Counted from the stretch's first letter, positions 1-11,904 are shown. The stretch is DNA of 64,000 nucleotides from Silene latifolia (GCF_048544455.1 NC_133537.1:308115738-308179737); one strand, 5' to 3'. Notes: generated by a model from the sequence alone, not told the origin. Program-made: numbers and translations.

Positions 1-1504
1 GGTCTCAAGACGCCACTTCTTGGCGGCGGGTGCAGCAGGAGTAGGTCTGGGTGGAAGGAGAAGGTGAGGTAGTGGTGGCAGACGGGCGCCCCTAGCAACA
101 GTAGGAAGGGGCTCAAGACGGGGAGAGTGTCACAAGGTAAGTCTACAAACAAGGAGCCGTCAATCTTCCAAGTCCGGTAGTGCGGGGTCGGCCAATCTTT
201 GAGAAAGCATGACATCCAGACTCAGTAGCCTCTCTCCCTCGAGGTACTGCAGGTCACGAGGCCAAACGGGGAAAAGGCGACGGGCGAGAATGGTGGCTAT
301 GCCACCGCAGGCAATGGTTCCCGTCTCCTTCTTCCCCTGGCTCAGAAGGTACTGGGCGGTCAAGTAAGCTATGTTGAGGGTAAAAGGACCCTCGCAGTCG
401 ATGTTTAGGTAACCGCCCAGGATGGAGAGCTCGGTGTTGGTCATGTTGTTCGGCTCCTTTCGGCCGAAAATAGTGCTCCCCCATCGATCTAAGGAAACAA
501 AGCGGACGGGGGAAGGTGGACACGATGGAGCTTTCGCTCCCTAAAAGTGGTCTGGGCCAGACACCGCCAAAGCTGACGGTAGACCTTCCTCGGGGCAGCA
601 GTCAAGCCCGTAGAGGAAAGGTCAAGTAACCTACCAAACTCCCCTAGTGTCATCGGGAAGGTCCGGTTAAACAACCGGAAGGACACTGAAGAACTATCGG
701 GGTCAGCCTCGTGTGCCCCGGGGGAGAAGGTAAAAGAGCTGAGAAACTCGAGGCTCAGCTCTAAAAAGGTACGGCCGCTCATAGTGATGAGCCCGACCAT
801 CCCCGTGCCCCGTAGTAACTCACAAACCGACTCGTAGATACCGAGTCTCTCAAGCGCCGATTTCTCTAGAAATCGGGAAGGTACATGCACACAGCGAAGC
901 AGGTTATAAAATTTCTTACGATGTAAGGCGTTAACGAAAATTACCTGCGGGTAATCTGGGTGACGGTCGAGGGAAGTGTCACCTCGGACCGTGACTGTGC
1001 CAGAAGTAGAAGTAGCAGCTGCTGTAGAAGTGCTAGGAGAGGAAGTAGAGGTGACTGGAGCTGGTGCAGCTCGGGACTGTCTACGACCCCGGCCTCTGGA
1101 ACTCAAAGCAGAAGCCCATGAAGCGACGGTGTGAGGAACCGGGTGCTACGAAGGCAACGGCCCTGTCTTGGCGAGTCCGCCACTGGTGTAAAAGTAGAGG
1201 CTGGTGCAGAGGTAGTGGCTGCTGTGGTCACCACTGAAGAGGGACTAGCAGCAGTGCTAGCTGTGGCGGTGACCGTAGAGGAAGAGGCAGCCTGAACTGA
1301 GCTAGCAGCGGAGCTAGCTGGGGCAAAAATTGTGCCTGCAGCTGAAATTAGGAACACTGGGGCTGTAGTAGTCACTAAAGTGGAGACAGTGGCAGCAGCA
1401 GGGGCCACTGTCTCAGGCAGAGAGGGACTAGAGGTGGAGCTGGTAGAAGGTAACGAACTAGACTCCATCCTGTAACAAGGGTAAGAGGCATGATAAGGTA
1501 ACAA
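1..1504 (-). pseudogene. Athila ORF1-like protein, frameshifted remnant
   Basis: Three minus-strand frames follow one another. 1504-1103 is a Ser/Thr/Ala-rich, low-complexity N-terminus. 1106-489 contains a folded-looking segment with FRLFNRTFPMTLGEFGRLLDL. 444-160 continues with LNIAYLTAQYLLSQGK and a GGIATILARR segment. The FxLFxRTFxMTLxEFGxLLxL pattern is typical of the Athila ORF1 family of plant gypsy elements, found 3' of gag-pol, where an envelope gene would sit. Its function is unknown. At least two frameshifts (near 1105 and 450-490) break the frame, and the reading continues in another frame to position 1, so this copy should not make a full protein. The low-complexity N-terminus could instead be a separate small ORF. 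Confidence 0.7.
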
Positions 1505-2733
1505 AGGCTAAACAGAGGCTAAAACAGCATGAACCAGCATGAAAAGCCAGCGAGAACAACATGTTGGCGCCCCCTACCAGTCGAAAATTTCGACTCACAG
1601 TATAGAAATCCCAACAATTCCTCCAAAGTTTTTGAATGACAGCATATAATGGCAATAGGGGACGGGAAAAGCAGTTAACAGCAGTGGCAAGTAAGCAACA
1701 ACTGAGGTTAATCAAATCATGGCAGCATATAAACCGTCTGACAGTCGAAAAGTTCCACTAAAGCAGCCCTAATCGCGAAAATTCGCACAATATTCGAATT
1801 AAACATGCAACAATAGCGAGGAATGGGATTTTGATCATCAAGCAAGATAAGTAAGGGCATACAAACACAGTTAAAGTCGAAAAATTCGACCAACATGGAT
1901 TTTCGAACCCTAATACCGATTTTTCCTCATAAAAATGCAAAAATAATGAAATTAAAATGCAATGAAGCTAGAGGAAACACTTACGTGATGAATACAACCT
2001 ACAAATGCAATTAATCTTCAATCAAACAAGCAAAAGAGGCGAATTTTCGTTCGAAAAATCGCGAACCCTAACCCTCTTCGAAAACCGTGCAAATGGACAC
2101 CAATCAAGGGGAAAATAAGGGGCTATGATAGATTAATTGGCTAGCAATGGATTGTAGGAGGTGGATTTGGTAATTGGCAAGAAAATATGGGATTTGGGGG
2201 AATTTGTGTCGCAATTAGGGGAGTGTTAGACGAAAATAGGGGAACAAATGAATGAGAATTAGGAAAAAGAGTTTAAGTGAGAAAAACTCCCTGTGTCCTA
2301 TTCATTTCACTCGATCGAGTGGTTTTAAACCACTCGATCGAGCACTCTGATGCTCCATCTGCTCGATCGAGTAGAAATCTAGTCGATCGAGAAGTCCCAC
2401 TTATTGCTTTACTCGATCGACCGGAAAAAGTGCTCGATCGACCATATTTTCACTCGATCGAGTACATAAAGTACTCGATCGAGCTCTTTTCTCGCGTAAG
2501 CTCTTGAATTTCGTCAATTCTTCCCTTGGAATACGTAAATCTTCCCCAAACCTGCATAAAAACACGTGCAAAAATATCCCAAAATACCAAATACGCATGA
2601 GAACAGTCTATAGTCTTAAATCTACGCTAAAAGCAGTCTATAAATTAATTGTCCTAATTAAAAGCAATAAAATAAATCCAACGGAAAATTCAAAATTATC
2701 TATTAAAAAGTGTTACGCGGGGCATTTCCCCGT
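1505..2733. other. non-coding 3' region of the Athila-like element
   Basis: I see no convincing gene here. The stretch is AT-rich apart from a cluster of eight TCGATCGA palindromes at 2310-2483. A polypurine-like run (TTTGGGGAAG on the minus strand) lies near 2533. Reverse transcriptase and integrase, expected between gag-protease and ORF1 in a complete element, are absent. Confidence 0.6.
2310..2483. repeat. cluster of eight TCGATCGA palindromes
   Basis: Ten-base words centred on TCGATCGA start at 2310, 2333, 2362, 2382, 2412, 2433, 2453 and 2474. The spacings are 23, 29, 20, 30, 21, 20 and 21 bp. Flanks often extend the palindrome, and the first pair forms a larger inverted repeat around TTTTAAA. 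The spacers share little sequence. Confidence 0.9.
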
Positions 2734-5700
2734 TTAATTCCCAATGCAATTCAGTAGCCCCTTGAAGGGCTCCTGACTGGAGGACGTCACCTCGGCAACA
2801 TTGACTGTCCTCTTCAACTTCCATGAGCATGAATTATCATTTGAAACGGTAGGAGGGGAGTAGTTCACATCCACATAAGCGCGAACTTTCCTCGTCCTTG
2901 CTCCTCTATCACCGGCTGTAGCGTCATCATCTCCAATTTGATTGACGGTAATTGCACCATGTCCCTTGACAGCTCCTTCATTGCTTTCATTTGTACCTAC
3001 AGCAAAGAAAACAGACGAACTTTCCTTCTTTTTGCTCTCAGTCTGAGGCGGAGGGGTAACAATTGCAGCACAATACTCCAAATTTTCAACTGGAGTGTCA
3101 ATAATAGGATCAATAGAAGAGAGAGCATTGCAAGGCCGAGCTTGCATGGGAGCCCTTCGGGACTTAGACTGATGAAAAATCAGCTCCTCGTCCCCTACCT
3201 GAAAGGTCAAAGTCTTTCCCCCGACGTCTATAACTGCACGGGCAGTGGACAAAAATGGTCTCCCTAAAATAATAGGGGTGTGTGCATCTTCGGGGATGTC
3301 TAAGACAACGAAATCAACGGGAATAAAGAACCTCCCGATCCTCACATGTACGTCTTCTACTATGCCTAGTGGCCGTGATATACTACGGTCGGCCATCTGG
3401 ACTGTCATGTTAGTGCAACTCAGCTTTGTCAAACCAAGTCTCTTAGCCAGAGACAGTGGTAAGACACTTACGCTAGCGCCTAAATCGCATAGCGCATTAT
3501 CAATCAAATAGTTACCGATATGACAAGGAATTGAAAAACTACCCGGGTCTGACTGCTTAGGAGGTAACTTATTTTGAAATAGGGCTGACCCCACCTCAGT
3601 CAAAGCTACGGTCTCACTATCACTAATACTCCTCTTACGCGATAGAATTTCTTTCATAAACTTAAGATAAGAGGGTACCTTTGTCAGCAACTCAGTGAAC
3701 GGCACAGTGACTTCCAAGCTTTTCAGAAGTTCGACAAATTTGCCGAATTGTTGATTGGACTTTGTATTCTGTAGCCGCCTCGGGAAAGGAACTGTGATAG
3801 AAATCTCGAGTCCCTTGTTTCTCTCTTCCAATGTATTTTCCAGAGCAAGTTCTGTATCCTTTGGACGCTTCTTACCTCTCGAACGAGGTCTTTCCGGTGA
3901 TTTATTGCTTAAACGAGCACGAGCAGGCTCTCGAATAAGCTTCCCGTCATCAAAACTACTCGATCGACTAATATACCCATTCGATCGAGTAGAATCTTCA
4001 TCAATATCACTCGATCGAGTAGTTTTTTCACTCGATCGAGCAACTCCATTTTGCTCATCACTCGATCGAGTAGAAAAACTACTCGATCGACCATTCTGCC
4101 TTTCCTGTTCACTCGATCGAGTGGTATTTTCACTCGATCGACCACTTTCGTCCCCAAATCTGCTCGATCGACCACCTGAAACCAGTCGATCGAGTACTTT
4201 CTTTGTCGTGAGCTCATTTTCTTCGCCAGAACACTGTTCACCTTCAGTTACAGCTCTCCTTGGGTCTGATTTCTGCATTTCTGGTCCCTCATATGAACGA
4301 CCGCTTCTCAGATTGATGAAATTTACCGTCTCGTGTGGATTCTTCTCATTTTGAGTCGGTAATTGACCCTGCTTTCTTGTGGACTGATTAGTGGCTAATT
4401 GGGCAACTTGAGTTTCAAGTGCCTTTATGGACGCACCTTTCTGTTGATCACTCAATTGCCACTGCTTCGTGAAGGCTTGCAACATAGACTTAAGCTCACC
4501 AATTTCACTCACCCCACCGGAAGATGACGCACCATGGTTAGGAGGAGTAAAAGAAGGGGGCTTTTGAAAGCCTTGTTGATTCTTGTGTGGAGGGACATAA
4601 GGCTGCTACTGGTGTGGAGGAGGAGTAGGATTGAGCACATTCTGACTAGTCCACCTCAGATTGGGATGGACTGCCCCTTGATTATTGTAATAGGAACCCC
4701 CTCCTTGCCTATATTGCTGAAAGGCAATGACTTGTTCCTTCTCCACAAGACAGCCAACAGCAGAGTGGCCATCATTACCTCCACATCTCTCACATGAAAC
4801 GGTCTCTCCCCTAGTAAGAACATGGACCGTCCGAGGCTCCCCAATGACTTGTAATTCCAACTTGTCGAACCTAGCATTCATGGTCTCCGGTGAGCCAAAA
4901 CCCGCTTATCAACCGCATGAACTGTCCTAATCCCATCCCTCGGGTTTCCATACTCAGCACTGTGATTAGCCATCTCTTCAATAAGAGACCACCCCTTATC
5001 ATCATCGGTGTTCTCCTGGAATCTCCCGCTAGATGCCGCATCAAGTATGGCTCTGTGGTCGTCATACAACCCATTGTAGAACTGATTAGCTAGAAACCAT
5101 GGGTCAAAACCATGGTGAGGGATAGACCTCACCAACTTCTTGAATCGCGACCATGCTTCATAGAAACTTTCATCGGAGCACTGTCGGAAACTAGTAATCT
5201 TGGCCCTCGGCAAATTGGTGCGTTGTGGAGGGAAATATCTCTTGTAAAATGCAAGAGCAAGAGACTCCCAATCAGAACCTTGGCAGTATTTGTGCGGTCC
5301 AAGTCAGTCAGCCACTCCCTGGCTGAGTCGGCTAAAGAGAAAGGAAATAGAACCTCCTTAATCTTATCTTGAGTTACCCCCTTAGTGGCGAGGATAGTGG
5401 AACAGTAATCGGTAAGGTCTCCATATGCTTCCTCGGATCTTCACCAACCACACCTCTATAAATGTTTCTCTCCACCAGATTGATATAAGAAGGACGGATA
5501 TCAAAGGTGTTCCCATCCTCAGTCTGGAGATTGAAACCTTTGGGAATAGAAGAGGCTTTAGGCACTGAATGACTAGAAAGTTTAGGCATCTTTACTGTAG
5601 AAATCGGACTATCTTCCTTGAAAAGAGAATGATGTAACTCCGGCTCGAAAGTACTCAAGTCTTCCTTTCGTGATTTCCTTATCAGACGGAGTCTATGCCT

Positions 5701-5769
5701 GAATAATCTTTCTGGCTCTGAATCAGGTGAAACTAATTCACACCTGTCTGACCTGGGCATAAACAACAC
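2734..5769 (-). pseudogene. gag-protease polyprotein of the Athila-like element, broken
   Basis: The pieces lie in order on the minus strand. 5769-5374 is the gag N-terminus with PSYINLVERN. 5213-4878 is the gag core with SFYEAWSRFKKLVRSIPHHGF. 4881-4606 holds a zinc knuckle, CERCGGNDGHSAVGC, one residue longer than the usual CX2CX4HX4C. 4512-2734 is a 592-residue frame with the aspartic protease motif CDLGASVSVLPL near residue 342 and the ILGRPFL segment. Frameshifts lie near 5400 and 4880, and at least one more break lies between 4606 and 4512. Gag would package RNA and the protease would process the polyprotein. Between knuckle and protease is a linker with repeated Arg-Ser-Ser units encoded by the palindrome cluster. 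No reverse transcriptase follows. The homologous gene at 43582-46680 is less damaged. Confidence 0.85.
3959..4194. repeat. ten TCGATCGA palindromes inside the gag-protease frame
   Basis: Starts are at 3959, 3980, 4010, 4031, 4061, 4082, 4112, 4133, 4163 and 4185. Spacings alternate 21, 30, 21, 30, 21, 30, 21, 30 and end with 22. On the minus strand most read CGA TCG and encode Arg-Ser; the one at 4185 lies in another frame and reads Leu-Asp-Arg. Spacer sequence varies much more than the palindromes. Confidence 0.92.
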
Positions 5770-5858
5770 TGAAAGAAAATAATAAGAACGGCCTCAAGGA
5801 ATAGGAATTTCCTGAGACGGATAAAATAAACGGAACGAAAACAAATAGGGCAATTGCC

Positions 5859-5876
5859 TCCCCGGCAACGGCGCCA
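5859..5876 (-). other. primer binding site, tRNA-Asp type
   Basis: The minus strand reads TGGCGCCGTTGCCGGGGA, which matches the 3' end of plant tRNA-Asp. It sits 5 bp inside the 5' LTR end. This primer type is usual in Athila-lineage elements. Confidence 0.88.
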
Positions 5877-5881
5877 AAATT

Positions 5882-7358
5882 TGACACGTCTGTCGTGTAC
5901 CTGTCAAAAATAAACTAACTCAACTAACTATATAGCTAGGGAAGCCAGGTCGATCTCCACAGGGAGGCAAGATATTTGTAGAAGTCTGTCTATTTGGTCA
6001 CAAATGGGGGAGGGGGGGGGATGTTTGAATTGTTAACTAAACTACGAGATTTTAAAGGAAGAGAAATGAAGGCTAGAGCAATAAAGGCAGGAAAATAGGT
6101 TTAAACTATCAGAGAGAGAGAGACATGTCAGGATTTCGGTTCACTACGGTAGTCCAGTGACTCAGCTTTAAATGACTCAGACGAATTAATGTAAGACGGA
6201 TGTTGAAAAGTCCTCTCGGTCCACTTTCTATCCTAAAATACCGCTAACTTAACTTTCATTCTCGTCAGGGTAGTCTACTGTTCATAGCAGGCCTATTTAG
6301 TCCAATCTTTCGATCTAGGATTAATTTTAGCCAGGTTAAAGGTTAACTCAGAAGTGTGCACTCAACTAAGTTGAATAAATACAGTTAAATTGCTATGGTG
6401 ACAGAGTCTCGTAATTATTTCGTCTGTTTCATTTACTACATCATCACAATCCTACCGCAGATCCCCTAATCCCAACATGAAAGGGGTTTAGCTACTCATG
6501 TCGCTAATTAAACTAACAGCAGATAGATTTCCAGCAGTAAACATTATAAAATAACAAGTAAAAAGCATAAAGAGAAATTAGGGCAAGGGAATTAAATGGA
6601 ATAACAAGCAATTAAAACAACAAAGGATTAATTGTTATTAAAGGAAGAGAAAGGAATTACAATCAGTGCGAATCCGGCGTAAAGAACACGAAATCTGAGC
6701 AAGAATAATCCCCAAAAGTAAGGTTACAGTGGAAACCAAGTAACGCAGTAAAGTTTCTTGATAGATAAAAAGAATAGATAAAAAGAAGATAATAACCTAG
6801 TTAACGTAGGTTTAAATAGGAAAAGTACTTAAGTTTGCGAAATTAGACAACACACGGGCTGTTTAAAGCCCATAATCAGCGAAACCACTCGATCGAGTGG
6901 ATTAAAACCACTCGATCGAGTAAACACCTCAGCAAATCTACTCGATCGAGTAGAAAGTTACTCGATCGAGTAACTGGTCTTTCTGCAGGCTAAGGATCGA
7001 GTAGAATTCTACTCGATTGACCAATGGGAGACGTAAAAACCACTCGATCGAGTGGTAAAACTGCTCGATCGAGTATTTCGTCTTCATTTCAGCTCAATTC
7101 CGCGCCTAAATGCCTCGTAATCCGTGCCATGACGCTTCCAAATGCAGTATCTCACTCTGGAACAATCCCGTCTCCTCTAAATGCATGCAAAAAGGACGAA
7201 AAAGAGTACGATTCCACTACTTTCGCGTTCATTTCTACAAAATGGACAAAACGAACCAAAGTAGCCAATTCGGGGCAAAATACCATAAAAACAGTATAAA
7301 AATGCATAGAAATACGTGCTGAAATAGGCTAAAAAGACTATATATTAGGCACGTATCA
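5882..7358 (-). repeat. 5' LTR of the left Athila-like element (1,477 bp)
   Basis: On the minus strand it runs from TGATACGTGCC to GACGTGTCA, with matching terminal TGATACGT/ACGTGTCA ends, and abuts the primer site. It carries six clear TCGATCGA palindromes starting at 6888, 6911, 6941, 6961, 7043 and 7064, plus decayed ones near 6992 and 7015. It resembles the solo LTR at 51291-52734 in ends, length and palindrome type. The 3' partner is outside the window. Confidence 0.85.
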
Positions 7359-7892
7359 AAATTCTATTAGCCTATGTCATTATTTCTCATTCATTTCTTA
7401 TCAACAATCCTTCTCATCACACTTTTCACTCATACTCTCCACCGATAGATCCACCCACTCAATGATTTCTCCTTAATCCATTACATCTTTTTCTAATAGT
7501 CCTAGATAACCAAGCTTCACTTTATCCCGTGACCTCCCAAATGATTATACACTAGGCTCACCTTCTGGTAATATAAATCTCCATAACAACTATTATCTAC
7601 AAATCCTTATTGCGGCATCCCTCGATCTAAGCTCTCTAGACACCATTTTCATCTCCTTACCCAACATCGTCATAATCATCTTTCTCCAAAAATCACTATA
7701 TATCCTAAGTTACCATGATTTTCTCATCTCTCATTTCAACTTTTGTTTCTAACATTCCTCGAATTTACATTACCGCTCTATCTTCACTTGACCATATACA
7801 ATCATCACTACCCCACTTAAGTCAACGACTAATTCACTCACCATAGCTCACAGAATGTGCTCCTCATCTCAATAACTCGTCAAATTCACTTA

Positions 7893-8180
7893 GGGGTCGC
7901 TTGGTTCAAAAAGTTGAAATGGATTAGAATGGAATGAGATACCATGAGGGGATGGATTTAGAACCCCATACCTATTATTTATTGTTTGGTTCAATCTAAA
8001 ATCATATAGAGAGGGAATGGAGTTAGAAACCTAAGTGGGAAGGTGGGTATGGATTCCAAGGGGTTGGGGTGGAATTAGAATCCATTAGGATTCTAACTCC
8101 ATTCCAAAATACCCCAACCAAATACTAGAATCACTCAAATCCATTCCATTCCATTCCAACACCCCCAACCAAACACCCCC
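7893..8180. mobile_element. Tourist-like MITE, 288 bp
   Basis: Terminal inverted repeats (GGGGTCGCTTGGTT on the left, AACCAAACACCCCC on the right) are flanked by TTA on both sides (7890-7892 and 8181-8183). A 3-bp TTA/TAA duplication is typical of PIF/Harbinger elements. The inner part holds inverted copies of a GGATTAGAATGGAAT-like word. There is no coding capacity. Confidence 0.75.
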
Positions 8181-8442
8181 TTATTCTTTCCACTATCCAT
8201 CACAATCCCGTATACTCATGTCCTCTCTACCTAACACATATCCTTCATAAGCCGACATTCTCCTCATCATAGTAGCTGGTAACTTACGTATCAAGACCGT
8301 CACATACATAAAGAATGCTTTAAGACCCAAAACATACGTGTGCACATAGCCCACGACTCAAAACAAATGTAAGAACATAGCCATCGACTCAAAACAAATG
8401 TAAGAACATAGCCACCGACACAAAATTACCGCCCACTGAGGT

Positions 8443-8568
8443 ACTCGGTCGAGTACATGGCATACTAGGTCGAGTACAGGATACTCGGTCGAGTAACTAT
8501 ATTACTCGGCCGAGTTTCGACTCCATAAGCTAACCCAATTGTTGCAGAAGGATTACTCGGTCGAGTAT
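8443..8568. repeat. ACTCG-NN-CGAGT palindrome cluster
   Basis: Five copies of TACTCGGTCGAGTA or close variants. The two central bases are GT or GC rather than AT. The first four lie about 20 bp apart. Confidence 0.8.
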
Positions 8569-8571
8569 TGG

Positions 8572-8572
<1 letters not shown>

Positions 8573-8634
<62 letters not shown>
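8573..8634. repeat. (TA)n microsatellite
   Basis: About 62 bp of uninterrupted TA dinucleotides. Confidence 0.98.
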
Positions 8635-8635
<1 letters not shown>

Positions 8636-11159
8636 CTGGGTTGAAGCGCTGTGGATGCGACACGTGTCAACCCAGTATTAAATACAAGTATTAATTACAG
8701 CTGAATATTAAATATAAACATAATAAATAATACATAAATTTCAGCAAAGTATTAATTATAGCTTAATAAATGTTACAGTATTTATTAAATTATACTCCGT
8801 ATTAAATAAGTACGGTTATTTGATTCTAAATTTATTTAAAAAAATATTTTGATAAAAAATTTAAAATGTAAATCATTACGCTTATTACGAAAATTGGTTT
8901 CAATTGAGTATAATTTTCATTATATTAATTGGAATATTTTGATATGTATATGTGCTTTAAGTGAGTATCTCACCATGGTTTATGTTCAAGTGAAAAAAAC
9001 ATTTTGAGAAAGTAATTAGATCCATCGAGCAACCAAGCAGAATATATTCGTAAGAGTCGTATTTATAAAGAAAAAAAAATAAAGATAACTACTAAAAGAT
9101 ACAGAATAATTTTTTTATAACGTGTGAATGAGCAATATTTTATTTTTGATTTTTTTTTGCATGACAACGTTTTTTTGTGAAATAAAAAAAATTCGATGAC
9201 CTCTACCAATATCAGTCCCACCTAATTCCAATTCCAATTCCATGAGTTTCCCAAACGAACTTTTGGAATTAGATTTAGAATTGAATTCAAACATTTTGAT
9301 TTCTATTATTAAAATCATGAAAATGAAATGAATTACATTTGTCCAAACACTAACTTAAGAAATTCATCCATTTACGAATATCTTTCAAACTTCAAATAAT
9401 TGTATCTAGCCATAGTTCAGTAACTATAAGAAACTAATTGTATGAAACTAACATGAACATACGCGTATTGCCTTTTTTCTTCACCCAATACAACAATATA
9501 TGTTCGATGTACTTATAATTATTGAAATGCCACTAATTATAGATTCAAGATCATATTAACAATCGAAGATACAAAGTACGGAGTACATTGTATATTTCCA
9601 AGATACAAAGTACGGAGTACCTAATAACAATCGAAGTCAAATACAATGTATTTTCGATGTACAAACTTCATGTTGAACACAAAAGTTTTTCAAATCTGAA
9701 TCCACTACATTGTTCATACTCAATGTACATGCACTATAATACTATATATATGTACGTAAAAGCTTCTCTCCTCTGAATTCTCATACAAAAATTTGCAAAT
9801 TGGGGCTGAGCTGAGTTTCTTTACGTATTTATATGAATAAAAAGCAAAGCTTTTCCATTGTTAATGTATGTTTATACCTATGATATAATTATATTACTGC
9901 TCATAATAACAAGCCTCCCTTTGATTATTGAGCAACCGGCTAAAAATAAGAGAGTGTGAAGATATCCAAGTTCACCTCCACAAGACGACTCAAATCAATT
10001 GAGGTATGTAGTTTGATCTTTGAGGAGGTAGTCAAATTGGTAGAGAGTGTGTACTAGATTTGAAATGAGTAGAGCAAAAGCAGGTGACAAATACGGATCT
10101 GGGGACATGGTGAAAGCGAGGAAGCGACGAAGTTGAGTTCGTTTTCAAGAATTCTTTATTTTTCTAGCTACAAATTGACAAAGGGTTAGGTTATGTAAGC
10201 CGATTGGATGAGTGCATGAATTTTTCTTTCTTTTGAAAAAGTAGCCCATGATAATATTGCCTATAAGCTATAGAATATAATTAATTAAAAGGTTGATCTA
10301 ATTATTCAAAAAAAATATCTAACGGGGTTTTATTCATAAATCGCAAGAAAAACTATTAGGCAGAACACAATCTTAACAAAAAACATATGGTTATTTTGTA
10401 GATACACTATTCTTTCTGTTTATAATGATCATCAACTCTTATTTGTTGTATTCAAATTTTCATGACTCAGTCTGCTCAAAAGTTTTTTAAAAGTATAAGA
10501 TTATGAAATAATAATAAAATATTTAAATTGATTTCATTTTCTTTTATAAAATCAACAATATATATATACAACAAGTTTTGATAATATCCACGTCTTATAG
10601 ACCACTTAAACAGAAAAAATATAACAGAGTATAATATAACAGATTAACAACGAATATGTTAACCAGATAAAAAAATGGGAAGAAATCAAAAAAAATACTC
10701 AGTAGTAGAATTATCATATTCGACAGTTGAATAAGTTGAGTTTGGACCTTATATATTTGATATATAAATATCACACGTTATACATAAAAAATAAAAAATT
10801 ACGTAAATTATATTCATCATTTTGAACAAATATTAATTGATTTGGAACATAACGTATCGTGAAATGATCATACAATTTGAGAATTTAATGTTGATTGTTG
10901 CATTATTTGAATAATTTATTTTAATTAATATGATGTTTGATCAGTCACAAATTTATTTATAAAACGTTGATCGTGCATAATTAATTATCATTTATAGTTT
11001 TAATTAAAATTTATGTATTTTATTTTAAAATATTGAAGTTAAACCTAAAAAAATTAAATTTGAGAAAAATGATTTTATTTTTATTTATAAGTAAAAATAT
11101 TAAAGGTCATATATAAATTATACTTCGTATTATTTTTCTTCAATTATAATAATAAAATT
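8635..11159. other. AT-rich DNA without a recognised gene
   Basis: Very AT-rich with no long open frame. A 20-bp word (gatacaaagtacggagtac) occurs twice, near 9567 and 9602. The right part is probably the body of the Helitron that ends at 11196, but I could not find its 5' TC end. Confidence 0.5.
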
Positions 11160-11196
11160 TTAAAACAGGCCGCGCGAAGCGCGGGATACTACCTAG
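11160..11196 (+). mobile_element. Helitron 3' terminus
   Basis: A GC-rich hairpin (CCGCGCGAAGCGCGG) is followed ten bases later by CTAG and then a host T. This is the hallmark of plant Helitron 3' ends. The 5' end was not identified. Confidence 0.7.
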
Positions 11197-11348
11197 TCCT
11201 TCAGTATTTCTGAATGTGATGAGCAACGTCTACTCGCAGCCAAAAATGGCGTGCTGCTTCCACCTCCGTTTTCTCTCACTTTTTTCTTCGTAATCTCAAA
11301 ACAACAATTTTCGGTCAACACTTAATTGTTCTTTCGAAATGCGTTTGT

Positions 11349-11585
11349 ATGTTTTCAGCATTGTATGTTCATCAATGGCGTCGGAATTCAACTCGGACTA
11401 AAATAACTCCATTGAAGTTCTATCGACTTAGACATTACCGCAAACACCTCGTTTTTACTGCTTGTAGTTCCGATGATTCTAGTGTGCGAATTCAATCTAG
11501 CAGCAATGATTCTGAAATTAATTTGAATAATCGCTTTAATTTGAAAAAAAAGGGAGGAATAAATTGGGGATCAAGAAGGAAATAA
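11349..11585 (+). CDS. 78-residue ORF resembling a plastid-protein first exon (uncertain)
   Basis: The product starts MFSALYVHQWRRNSTRTK and is rich in Arg, Ser and Thr with few acidic residues early on. It then has HLVFTACSSDDSS, which resembles the end of a chloroplast transit peptide, followed by KKKGGINWGSRRK. That looks like the first exon of a nuclear gene for a plastid protein, but no further exon is visible and I recognise no family. It begins about 150 bp after a Helitron 3' end, so it may be the flank of a disrupted gene or a captured fragment. An overlapping frame starts at 11340. Confidence 0.3.
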   Translation: MFSALYVHQWRRNSTRTKITPLKFYRLRHYRKHLVFTACSSDDSSVRIQSSSNDSEINLNNRFNLKKKGGINWGSRRK

Positions 11586-11904
11586 AATAAAGAAGAAAAA
11601 TTAAGAGAAAGAGTAAACTGAAGAATTGAAGAAATGAAGAAGCGAAAATTGAAGAAATGAAGATGAAGAACCGATAATGTAAGATACGAAGATGAAAAAC
11701 CGATAAACAGAAGAAAAAAATGAATAATGGTCACCTATTTAGATACCGGTACTAGCAGGTCAAAAATGGGGTTGGTCTAATACGAGTTAAATGAGTTCAA
11801 AGACGAGATTATTCTCTATTAAACGTTAGGATAGATTAAATATGAGAAGAGAGGGCATAAGATGGATTATTCTTATGAAAACATCCAAAAATTAAAGAAT
11901 AGTA
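11586..11904. other. intergenic, nothing recognised
   Basis: A GAAGA-rich purine tract (11590-11720) and AT-rich DNA. No gene or mobile element boundary is visible. Confidence 0.5.

Larger units (their letters stand above)
1..7358 (-). mobile_element. Athila-like Ty3/gypsy element, left part, running off the window
   Basis: Read on the minus strand from right to left, this holds a 5' LTR (5882-7358), a tRNA-Asp type primer site, a broken gag-protease gene, about 1.2 kb of non-coding DNA and an Athila ORF1-like remnant that reaches the left edge. The 3' LTR would lie outside the window. Only about 1.2 kb separates the protease gene from ORF1. That is too short for reverse transcriptase and integrase, and no motif of either is visible. 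The order gag-protease then ORF1 fits the Athila lineage, where ORF1 sits in the envelope position. ORF1 could belong to a different nested copy, but no boundary is visible between them. Confidence 0.75.
7359..8572. other. diverged repeat DNA with a MITE and a palindrome cluster
   Basis: No gene is visible. The segment is interrupted by a Tourist-like MITE (7893-8180) and ends in five ACTCG-NN-CGAGT palindromes (8443-8568), the type seen in the Del-like LTRs and leader. It may be a worn LTR or leader fragment of a minus-strand Del-like element. I could not define its ends. Confidence 0.4.

Noticed and set aside
2310-2483. CRISPR-like array of short repeats with spacers
   Set aside because: The repeat is only about 10 bp, spacers are 10-20 bp, and the context is a plant retrotransposon.
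3755-4354. 199-residue plus-strand ORF with repeated LDRV units
   Set aside because: It is the antisense shadow of the gag-protease linker; the repeated residues come from the palindromes.
9115-9318. 67-residue Lys/Asn/Ser-rich ORF in AT-rich DNA
   Set aside because: Low complexity, no start context, no similarity I can recognise.
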